From Deltaproteobacteria bacterium (GTDB taxonomy: Bacteria > Myxococcota_A > Polyangia > Polyangiales > Houyiibacteriaceae): DNA of 19,388 bases. Of the stretch, positions 7,307 through 13,551 are shown piece after piece; position 1 is the first letter of the stretch; each line of letters starts with the position of its first letter. The DNA lies in assembly GCA_019309605.1 (NCBI GenBank), contig JAFDFW010000004.1, positions 1 to 19,388 on the forward strand, read 5' to 3'. Below the pieces are notes generated by a model. It made no database searches. It was given only the letters and a program-made list of their open reading frames with translations, and was not told the origin of the DNA. Made by a program: the position numbers and the translations under genes.

Positions 7307-8653
7307 GTGAGATACCTTCCGCATACCGACGAAGAGATCCAAGCCATGCTCGCGCGCGTCGGTGTCGAGCACATCGACGACCTCTTCGAGGCGATTCCCA
7401 CTTCGCATCTGTTGGACCAGCCCCTGGATCTCGAGCCAGCGCTCGACGAACCGAGGCTCATGCAGCACCTTTCGGCCCTCGCCAACGCAAGCAAGGGCGC
7501 GAACATGCTGTCGTTCCTTGGCGGAGGGATGTACCGGCACCACGTGCCGCCTGCCGTGGACCAGCTGCTGCAGCGAAGCGAATTCTACACCGCGTACACG
7601 CCTTACCAGGCGGAGCTTTCACAGGGGACGCTTCAAGCGATCTTCGAGTTCCAGACCATCGTGTGCGAGCTCCTCGGCACCGACGTCGCCAACGCGTCGA
7701 TGTACGACGGCGCGAGTGCCGCCGCCGAAGCCGTCCTGATGGCCCGTCGGGCCAAGCGGCGCACGCACGTGGTGGTCAGCGAGGGACTGCATCCGGAGTA
7801 CATCGAGACCATTCGCACGTACGTGCAGGGCCTCGACACCGAGGCGACAATCACGCTGGCGCCCATCGCCGCCGACGGCCGGACCAATTGGGATGCAGCC
7901 AGAAGCCTCCTCACCGACAAGACCGCCGCGCTGGTGGTGGGTTATCCGAATTTCTTCGGCTGCGTCGAAGACCTCGATGCGGCGCGGGCCGTCGCCGACC
8001 CCCACGGGGCGCTTTTGGTGACGGCGACCGCCGAGCCTTACGCCCTTTCGGTGCTTCGTGCGCCCGGAGCGTGCGGTGCTGATATCTGCGTGGGCGAGGG
8101 GCAAGCGCTGGCCGTGCCGCCTCAGTACGGCGGCCCCGGCGTCGGCCTCTTTGGAGCGTCCCAGGCCCTCGTTCGTCAAATGCCCGGCCGCCTCGTCGGG
8201 CGCACGGTCGATTCAGACGGCTACCCCGGCTACGTCCTCACGCTGTCGACCCGCGAGCAGCACATCCGGCGCGAGAAGGCGACCTCGAACATCTGCACCA
8301 ACCACGGCTTGATCGCGCTCGCGATGGGGATGCGGACGGCGATGCTCGGACGCCAAGGCTTTCAGCAGGCCGGCCAACGCTGCCTCAACGCGGCACACTA
8401 TCTCAGAGCAGGCATCGAAAAACTCGAAGGCTTCGAGATTCCGTATGCCGCCCCGGTATTCAACGAGCTGGTCGTCCGCAGCCGCGATCCCCGCGCAGCC
8501 GAGCTCGTGAGCCGCTTGCTCCAGCAGGGCATCATCGCTGGCGTCGACCTCGGCCGCTTCAAAGATGAATGGCGCCAGGACGTCTTGATCGCCACCACCG
8601 AACTCCACACCCGAGACGACCTCGACCGCTTACTCCAAGCCCTCGCGGGCTAA
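7307..8653 (+). CDS. gcvPA: Glycine dehydrogenase (decarboxylating) subunit 1
   Basis: This is the N-terminal half-size P protein (448 residues) of the two-subunit type, not the roughly 950-residue fused GcvP. It contains RYLPHTDEEI, FLGGGMYRHHVPPAVDQLL, the RSEFYTAYTPYQAELSQGTL block, DVANASMYDGASAAAEA and the EGQALAVPPQYGGPGVG segment. Together with GcvPB, which carries the PLP lysine, it decarboxylates glycine and loads GcvH. The start is GTG at 7307, 15 bases after gcvH. Subunit 2 would normally follow directly; here the frame is followed by a 267-bp spacer and an unrelated small gene. Confidence 0.96.
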   Translation: MRYLPHTDEEIQAMLARVGVEHIDDLFEAIPTSHLLDQPLDLEPALDEPRLMQHLSALANASKGANMLSFLGGGMYRHHVPPAVDQLLQRSEFYTAYTPYQAELSQGTLQAIFEFQTIVCELLGTDVANASMYDGASAAAEAVLMARRAKRRTHVVVSEGLHPEYIETIRTYVQGLDTEATITLAPIAADGRTNWDAARSLLTDKTAALVVGYPNFFGCVEDLDAARAVADPHGALLVTATAEPYALSVLRAPGACGADICVGEGQALAVPPQYGGPGVGLFGASQALVRQMPGRLVGRTVDSDGYPGYVLTLSTREQHIRREKATSNICTNHGLIALAMGMRTAMLGRQGFQQAGQRCLNAAHYLRAGIEKLEGFEIPYAAPVFNELVVRSRDPRAAELVSRLLQQGIIAGVDLGRFKDEWRQDVLIATTELHTRDDLDRLLQALAG

Positions 8654-8920
8654 CCGCGTACCGCGCCCCGATCCGATCGCGTGCAAGCCAACTCGGAGGC
8701 ACTGCAAAGATCCGACACGCTTGCACGAAAACGGCAGAAGCCTACATGTCGGCACGCTTATAACCGCATGCTTTGACTCATGTTTTCCTATTAATCCTTG
8801 ACTCGGAGAGCGCCGAAACACAACTCTTAATTCAGCTTGCGCGGACCTAAAACGCGATGGAAACTCGCCCCGCTTCGAGAGATTTGCCGCTGATTCAGAG
8901 GAAGCTCCGGAGGCCGCAAC
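8654..8920. other. Intergenic spacer with inverted and direct repeats
   Basis: A 267-base spacer after gcvPA, AT-richer than its surroundings in its middle part. It holds a perfect 9-base inverted repeat (CGTGCAAGC at 8680-8688 and GCTTGCACG at 8719-8727, 30-base loop) and two copies of TTGACTC 25 bases apart (8773-8779 and 8798-8804). TTGACT resembles a -35 box, but no good -10 box lies 16-18 bases after either copy. The spacer must contain the end of the gcv transcript and the promoter of the small gene at 8921. I see no tRNA or known riboswitch. Confidence 0.5.
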
Positions 8921-9190
8921 ATGAGTGAACAACGAAGACCATCCTTCATCAACTTCCTGGCTCCAGAGGATCCCGATCCCCTGGCTTGGGCCGACATCTG
9001 CCGTGACGAGGCCTGGCAGGGCCGCTGGGTCGCACTCGACGATTGCGCATACAACGAGGCTGGTGAAGCGACCGCAGGCCTGGTCGTAGATTTCGACGAC
9101 AACCTGGCCGAGCTGTGTGCTCGCCTGAGCGACGAGCGGCGCAAGAGCTGCTCGGTCGTGTTCTGCCCGCCCGCCGAATCGGCCGCCTAG
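8921..9190 (+). CDS. Small acidic protein of unknown function
   Basis: An 89-residue protein I do not recognise. It is rich in Asp and Glu, lacks a signal peptide or membrane segment, and has four cysteines spaced along the chain (in ADICRD, LDDCAY, AELCAR, and SCSVVFC, the last adding a pair). The core GRWVALDDCAYNEAGEATAG and VVDFDDNLAELCARL look like an alpha/beta fold. It is likely real: the ATG is preceded by CCGGAGG with seven bases spacing, third-position GC is high, and it fills the gap between a 267-bp promoter-bearing spacer and a convergent gene. The stop TAG lies in a strong hairpin. No function can be assigned; the clustered cysteines could bind metal or form disulfides. Confidence 0.7.
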   Translation: MSEQRRPSFINFLAPEDPDPLAWADICRDEAWQGRWVALDDCAYNEAGEATAGLVVDFDDNLAELCARLSDERRKSCSVVFCPPAESAA

Positions 9191-9200
9191 GCGGATTCGG
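9174..9200. terminator. Bulged hairpin at the end of the small gene
   Basis: CCGAAT at 9174-9179 pairs with ATTCGG at 9195-9200, and CCGCC pairs with GGCGG around a TA centre (9183-9194), leaving a three-base bulge on the left arm. The stop codon of the small gene lies in its loop. There is no U-tract, so intrinsic termination is uncertain. Confidence 0.45.
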
Positions 9201-9210
9201 TTGCAGGAGT

Positions 9211-9238
9211 AGCGGGGTTACTCGCCAACGTCCCCGCT
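9211..9238. terminator. Hairpin at the end of the lipoprotein gene
   Basis: AGCGGGG at 9211-9217 and CCCCGCT at 9232-9238 form a perfect 7-bp stem with a 14-base loop. The lipoprotein stop (9218-9220) lies in the loop. Together with the hairpin at 9174-9200 it sits between two converging genes. No U-tract follows on either strand. Confidence 0.4.
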
Positions 9239-9733
9239 GGGCTCATCTTCCGCGTCCCAGGGGTGCTGCTTCTCTTCAAGCGACACCGGCTCGTCGGCCC
9301 CGGTGCATCGGTCGGGCTGGCCCCTGCGGAGCTTGACCGCGTTCCATGGCCCGCCGCCCGATAGCTCGTCGTCCATGCCCCACTCGCCCTTGACGTACTG
9401 GTCGCCATCCTCGCCGATTTGGATTTGGAAATAGCCTCGCCCTCGGCGGACCTGCGGCTTGCCCGCGACCAGCTCCCGGCGGTCTTCCCACTGGAAGATC
9501 AACAGGTCGCCGTCGACGTCACCCTGGATTCGCCCGGCGCGCTCGTGCTTGACGTAGTCGCCGATTACCTGCTTGCCGCTTTGGCACATGTGCATGTTGC
9601 CGTATTGCGGCGACTGCCATACCCCGTAGAAGGTCGCACCCTCGGGCAGCGGACCAGCTTTCGGCTTTTGCGAACCTCCGCAGCCAAAGATGACCCCAAG
9701 CAATAGGGCCAGCGCTATCTGCTTTGCCTTCAT
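9218..9733 (-). CDS. Small lipoprotein of unknown function
   Basis: The 171-residue protein begins MKAKQIALALLLGVIFGCGG: a basic start, a hydrophobic core and a lipobox ending in C19, so it is likely exported by Sec and lipidated. The mature part has a Gly/Trp-rich pattern (FYGVWQSPQYGNMHMC, GRIQGDVDGDLLIFQW, GRGYFQIQIGEDG, GEWGMDDELSGGGPWNAVKL) that looks like successive strands of a small beta-sheet or barrel. The start at 9733 was chosen because GGGGAG lies seven bases upstream; an in-frame GTG at 9754 would spoil the signal peptide start. It follows sppA by 59 bases on the same strand and may share its transcript. The function is unknown. Confidence 0.85.
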   Translation of the reverse strand: MKAKQIALALLLGVIFGCGGSQKPKAGPLPEGATFYGVWQSPQYGNMHMCQSGKQVIGDYVKHERAGRIQGDVDGDLLIFQWEDRRELVAGKPQVRRGRGYFQIQIGEDGDQYVKGEWGMDDELSGGGPWNAVKLRRGQPDRCTGADEPVSLEEKQHPWDAEDEPSGDVGE

Positions 9734-9792
9734 CGACTGTCTCCCCGCTCCCACGATAAACGACCCTCGCGCGAAAGCGTAATTTCGGCGGC

Positions 9793-11484
9793 TCAGCGTA
9801 TCCGGGGGATGGAAATCACGTGGTAGAGGACCGCTGGGCCCTCCCCGAGCAGGATCGCCAGGTCTCGGAGGCCCTCGAAGACCGAGCCATCGAGGCCGAG
9901 CTGGGCGGCGGGCGGTGGGGGCTCGAGGCGATAGCTGGCGACCACCATCGGCCGGAGGCTTTCACGGAGCCGGGGAGGTGCGTCGATGCTCTCCCTGAGG
10001 CGGTCGAGCGCTACGTCCATCCCGCCGAGCTCGTCGACCAGGCCGTGACGGTGGGCGTCGGCTGCAAGCCAGACCCGGCCGCGGGCCAGCGGCTCGATCT
10101 CTTCGACGGGCCGCCCTCTCCCGTCGGCGACCAGCGCGACGAAGGAGTCGTAGAATGCGTCGAGCTCTCGGTTCATGAGCGCGCGCTCGTCACCGGTGAG
10201 TGGACGGTGAGGCGAGAAGATGTCGGCATGGGGGCCTGTCCGGAGGACCTCCGTTCGGATGCCGACGCGATCGAGGAGCTGGGATGCCATCAAGCGGGCC
10301 GAGACGACGCCGATCGAGCCCGTGATGCCGAGAGGCTGAGCGACGATGGCGTTCGCATGGGCAGCGACATAGTACCCGCCGCTGGCGGCGACCTCGCCGA
10401 AGTACGCAACGACGGGCTTCTTCTCTTTGACCCGGACGACCTCGCGGTGAATCAAGTCGGAGGCTTCAGCGGAACCGCCGGGTGAGTCGACCCAGAGCAA
10501 CACGCCGAGCGCACGTCGGTCGCGGCGCGCATGACGGAGCGCCGCCACGACGGAAGCGCGTCGGCCCGTCGGCGCGCCCGACTCGGAAATGGCCCCCTTG
10601 ATTGCCACGACTGCAATGTAAGGTCGGCGTCGCAACGGACGGAAGAGCTTCGCTTTTTTGAAATCGAGGTAACGGTCGCCTTCGATCACTTTCTGCTTCT
10701 TGCTGACCCCGAGCTTGTCGGGCAACTCATCTTCGTAGGCAAGTCCGTCGGCGAGGCGGGCATCGATCGCGCCTTGTCCGCGGAACACGCCAACTTCGAA
10801 CAGCGTGCGCACTTGCTCCGGCGTCGTGCCGATGCGTTGTGAGAGTGCGTCGAGCAACGCGTCCGTGTGACCATCGATGAGCGCCTGAAGTTGCTCACGC
10901 TGGTACTCGCTCATCGAGTCGCGGCTCACGCGTTCGGCAGCGGTCTTGTATTCCTTTCGGGCGAACGGCTCGACTTCGACGCCGATGCGATCGAGCAGTG
11001 GCTTGACGTAGTGCGACTCGGCGGAAAGACCGAGCAGTGTGATTGTCGCCTGCGGCGCGAGATAGATGTGCTCGGCGGCCGAGGCGACATACAGCTCCCG
11101 GTGTCCGCCGCCCCGGGGGAGAAGCACCGTGGTGCGCTTGCCCTCATCCCTCAGCCGGAGGATCTGTTCCCGGAGACCGACGCAGACCGACCACCCCGCT
11201 TGAAGGGGCGGCAAGACAAACGCGACCCCCTCGACACGGGAATCCCTGATCGCATAATCAGCAAGGCGGCGAACGGCCGCCAAAGAAGAGGTGCGCCGCA
11301 GCGAGCCGGCATCGAGAAGCCTACGCAGCCACGGCAGAGGCTGACGGGCCTCCACGAGGCGCGGTTTGAGGCGTATGACGACCCATCGACCCTTGGGGCG
11401 CGATAGCCAGCGGGCGATCGCCCAGATTGGTAGGAGGGGCAGGCACAGCAGATTCCGAATCGAGTGGAGGACTAAACGAAGCAT
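9793..11484 (-). CDS. sppA: Signal peptide peptidase SppA, long (67K) type
   Basis: A 563-residue membrane-bound serine protease of family S49. SppA cleaves leftover signal peptides in the inner membrane. The N-terminal hydrophobic segment (about 8-27) is the anchor. The protein has the two tandem S49 domains of the long type: the general-base lysine is probably K180 in KEYKTAAE within the first domain, and the nucleophile S368 in EVAASGGYYVAA within the second, preceded by VDSPGGS and followed by ITGSIGV. Both residues of the Ser/Lys dyad are therefore present. The family usually runs to about 600 residues, so this is slightly short. It is divergent from mglB, with 123 bases between the starts, and the small lipoprotein gene follows it. 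ATG at 11484 is the only good start. Confidence 0.95.
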   Translation of the reverse strand: MLRLVLHSIRNLLCLPLLPIWAIARWLSRPKGRWVVIRLKPRLVEARQPLPWLRRLLDAGSLRRTSSLAAVRRLADYAIRDSRVEGVAFVLPPLQAGWSVCVGLREQILRLRDEGKRTTVLLPRGGGHRELYVASAAEHIYLAPQATITLLGLSAESHYVKPLLDRIGVEVEPFARKEYKTAAERVSRDSMSEYQREQLQALIDGHTDALLDALSQRIGTTPEQVRTLFEVGVFRGQGAIDARLADGLAYEDELPDKLGVSKKQKVIEGDRYLDFKKAKLFRPLRRRPYIAVVAIKGAISESGAPTGRRASVVAALRHARRDRRALGVLLWVDSPGGSAEASDLIHREVVRVKEKKPVVAYFGEVAASGGYYVAAHANAIVAQPLGITGSIGVVSARLMASQLLDRVGIRTEVLRTGPHADIFSPHRPLTGDERALMNRELDAFYDSFVALVADGRGRPVEEIEPLARGRVWLAADAHRHGLVDELGGMDVALDRLRESIDAPPRLRESLRPMVVASYRLEPPPPAAQLGLDGSVFEGLRDLAILLGEGPAVLYHVISIPRIR

Positions 11485-11607
11485 CGTTTTTGCCTATAGT
11501 GACGGCTTGTTATGCTGGAAGTGGTGGGGCCGTAAATCTTTACCGGCGACTAGCGCTCTGCTAGGAACTCATAGCACTGAAGAAGGCGAAGGAGCACGGC
11601 TCAGAAC
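11485..11607 (+). promoter_or_regulatory. Candidate mglBA promoter and leader
   Basis: The spacer between the divergent sppA and mglB starts. An extended -10 element is visible on the plus strand: TG at 11508-11509, then TATGCT at 11511-11516; the -35 region is weak (TTGCCT at 11490-11495, spacing only 15). Downstream lie two small palindromes, GTAAATCTTTAC within 11532-11543 and CTAGC-GCTCT-GCTAG at 11550-11564, which could be operator or leader hairpins. AAGGAG appears about 13 bases before the mglB ATG, farther than usual. Confidence 0.35.
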
Positions 11608-12090
11608 ATGGCAAGCCCCCAGATGGTGATGTACGAGGAGGAGTTTGCCCAAGTCCAGGCCGTGACCAACAGGCTCGTCCAGGATGCAAACGCGCGTGTG
11701 GTGTTCGTGGTCGACAAGAACGGCCAGCTGATCAGCGCATCGGGCGACACGGGGGACATCGATACGACTTCCCTAGCTTCGCTCACAGCGGGTACCATCG
11801 CCGCAACGGGAGGCATCGCGCAACTGCTGCGGGAACAGGAGTTCGCGACCCAATACCACGAGGGGGTTCGGCAAAATGTCCATATTCAGGTGGTCAGCGG
11901 TCGTGTGATTCTTGTGGTCATCTTCGATAATCGCACAAGCTTGGGCCTGGTTCGGTTGCGCGTGAAGCGAGCGACTGAAAACCTGACACGCATCTTCGAG
12001 ATGGTAATGGCCAAGGCGCAGGATCCTTTCCGAAGTTCACCGTTCTCAGAAATAACCGATGACGACATCGACAACTTGTTCAACGACTGA
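11608..12090 (+). CDS. mglB: Polarity regulator MglB (Roadblock/LC7 GTPase-activating protein)
   Basis: MglB is the GTPase-activating partner of MglA; in Myxococcus xanthus it sits at the lagging pole and keeps MglA-GTP at the leading pole. The 160-residue protein matches that family from end to end: MVMYEEEFAQ at the start, DANARVVFVVDKNGQLISASG, IDTTSLASLTAG, the QYHEG segment, VVIFDNRTSLGLVRLRVK, and the acidic tail SPFSEITDDDIDNLFND, very like the M. xanthus protein. It is a single Roadblock domain. The mglA start follows 19 bases after its stop, the conserved mglBA order. The start at 11608 gives the same N-terminal length as M. xanthus. Confidence 0.96.
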   Translation: MASPQMVMYEEEFAQVQAVTNRLVQDANARVVFVVDKNGQLISASGDTGDIDTTSLASLTAGTIAATGGIAQLLREQEFATQYHEGVRQNVHIQVVSGRVILVVIFDNRTSLGLVRLRVKRATENLTRIFEMVMAKAQDPFRSSPFSEITDDDIDNLFND

Positions 12091-12109
12091 CTAGGAGAGG
12101 CTTAGGGGG

Positions 12110-12703
12110 ATGTCTTTCATCAACTATCTGTCGCGCGAGATCAACTGCAAGATCGTGTACTACGGTCCGGGTCTGTGCGGCAAAACGACGAACCTGCAGT
12201 ACATCTACAATCGCACCAACCCGGATGCGAAAGGCAAGATGATCTCGCTCGCGACCGAAACCGAACGAACGCTGTTCTTCGATTTCCTGCCACTCGAAAT
12301 CGGCGAGATTCGCGGCTTCAAGACGCGCTTCCATCTCTACACGGTCCCCGGCCAGGTCTTCTACGACGCTAGCCGTAAGCTGATCTTGAAGGGCGTCGAT
12401 GGCGTCGTCTTCGTCGCGGACTCCCAGATGCTCCGCTCGGAGGCCAACAGCGAGTCGATGGACAACCTCCGCACCAACTTGGCGGAACAGGGCTACAACC
12501 TCGACACCATCCCGTACGTCATCCAGTACAACAAACGAGACATGCCCAACATCTCGCCGACCGAAGAGCTCCGCCAGATGCTCAACACGGGCAACGTCCC
12601 CGACTTCGACGCAGTAGCGACAACCGGCGAAGGCGTCTTCGAAACCCTAAAATCGATAGCCAAACTAGTCCTAACCGAACTAAAACGAGGCGCCGCCCGC
12701 TAA
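12110..12703 (+). CDS. mglA: Ras-like GTPase MglA (motility and polarity switch)
   Basis: MglA is the small GTPase that sets the leading cell pole for gliding and type IV pilus motility in myxobacteria. The 197-residue protein has the P-loop GPGLCGKT (19-26), R53 in TERTLFF (the intrinsic arginine finger), the diagnostic LYTVPGQ with T78 and Q82 in place of the usual DxxG, FVADSQ, and NKRD for guanine binding. It lies 19 bases after mglB. Oddity: the last 18 codons or so use CTA three times, ATA and several AAA, unlike the GC-rich codons in the rest of the gene. The TAA stop is followed after one base by the left arm of the RAYT element. Confidence 0.97.
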   Translation: MSFINYLSREINCKIVYYGPGLCGKTTNLQYIYNRTNPDAKGKMISLATETERTLFFDFLPLEIGEIRGFKTRFHLYTVPGQVFYDASRKLILKGVDGVVFVADSQMLRSEANSESMDNLRTNLAEQGYNLDTIPYVIQYNKRDMPNISPTEELRQMLNTGNVPDFDAVATTGEGVFETLKSIAKLVLTELKRGAAR

Positions 12704-12772
12704 AGGGGGACACTCTCCACCCCTCTAACCCCGCGAAACCACGGGGCATCTCCGACAAAGATCGCAACGACA
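12704..12772 (+). repeat. Left inverted-repeat arm of the RAYT element
   Basis: These 69 bases match the reverse complement of 13483-13551 at 55 positions with no gap. The outer 20 bases (12704-12723, core GGGGGACACTCTCCACCCC) are perfect. The arm starts directly after the mglA stop. Inside it, CCCCG at 12729-12733 and CGGGG at 12742-12746 form a 5-bp stem with an 8-base loop, a REP-like hairpin that might also end mglBA transcripts. Confidence 0.85.
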
Positions 12773-12815
12773 CCTCATTGAGGAATCCGCTGCGAGGCGC
12801 GACCGAGAACGGGGC

Positions 12816-13469
12816 GTGCCAAGAGCCCCCCGCGAAGTTCTCAAAGAAGTTCCCCATCACATCGTGCTGCGGGGTAACAACCGGCGCCGCCTGTTCTCGT
12901 ATCCGCGCGACTATCTGTATTTCCTAAGCTTGATGGTTCGTCACCTTTCGAGCTCCGAGATGGATATTCATGCGCTGTGTTTGATGCCCAATCACGTTCA
13001 CCTGTTGCTCACGCCCTTCGAAGAGTCGGCTCTTGGAGGTTTCGTAAAGCGGGTCGCACAGCGGTACGCTCAAGTGCGGAACAAGCGCTACGAAACCACA
13101 GGGAAGCTTTTCGAGCAGCGCTACTACTCCAAGCCCATGAACTCTGAGAGGCACCTCGCCATCGCGACCGCCTACATCGATCTCAATCCGGTCCGGGCCC
13201 ACCTCGTCGACAATGGAACCGACTACGCGTGGTCCACCCATCGCATTCACTCCGGCCTAACGTGTCCTATCAAAGCACTCGCCAACCTATGGTCGCCGAG
13301 CGACTGGTACGGTCACCTTGGGGACGACCCAGGCGCGCAAGCCGCAGCCTATCGGGATTGGATCGAGGAATGCCGCAAGCGGGACGAATGGGATGAGGTG
13401 CGGAAGGACCCCGTCCCTCCGCTGGGAGGCCCTCCGACCCGCCCGAACCGATCTCGCGCTGCGGGCTGA
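12816..13469 (+). CDS. REP-associated tyrosine transposase (RAYT, IS200-like HUH Y1 family)
   Basis: A 217-residue single-strand-type transposase. It opens with the family's VPHHIVLRGNNRRRLF, has the HUH metal site in MPNHVHLLL (H60 and H62), and the likely catalytic tyrosine in KLFEQRYY (Y103 or Y104). The family block YIDLNPVRAHLV followed by DYAWSTHRIH comes next. RAYTs are domesticated relatives of IS200/IS605 transposases that nick and move REP palindromes in the host genome. The start is GTG at 12816, giving the standard N-terminus; no clear ribosome site precedes it. By eye its codons are less GC-rich than those of the neighbours, a hint of transfer. It lies between 69-bp inverted-repeat arms. 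No helper gene is seen, and the frame is complete, so it may still be active. Confidence 0.9.
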   Translation: MPRAPREVLKEVPHHIVLRGNNRRRLFSYPRDYLYFLSLMVRHLSSSEMDIHALCLMPNHVHLLLTPFEESALGGFVKRVAQRYAQVRNKRYETTGKLFEQRYYSKPMNSERHLAIATAYIDLNPVRAHLVDNGTDYAWSTHRIHSGLTCPIKALANLWSPSDWYGHLGDDPGAQAAAYRDWIEECRKRDEWDEVRKDPVPPLGGPPTRPNRSRAAG

Positions 13470-13482
13470 CTCATTGGAAAAG

Positions 13483-13551
13483 GGTCGCTGCGATCTTTGG
13501 CTGGGGAGCTGGGTGATTTCGGGGGGTTGGGGGGGTGGAGAGTGTCCCCCT
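13483..13551 (-). repeat. Right inverted-repeat arm of the RAYT element
   Basis: Mirror of 12704-12772 with 55 of 69 positions paired and the outer 20 (13532-13551) perfect. On the minus strand it begins with the G-run of GGGGGACACTCTCC immediately at the leuS stop, whose TAG (13550-13552) overlaps the arm by two bases. The CCCCG/CGGGG hairpin of the left arm is not conserved here; a long G-run (13521-13535) takes its place. Confidence 0.85.

Noticed and set aside
8700..8770. Sigma-54 or tRNA-like signal in the gcvPA downstream spacer
   Set aside because: ACACGCTTGCA has the wrong spacing for a -24/-12 promoter, and no cloverleaf or T-loop could be formed.
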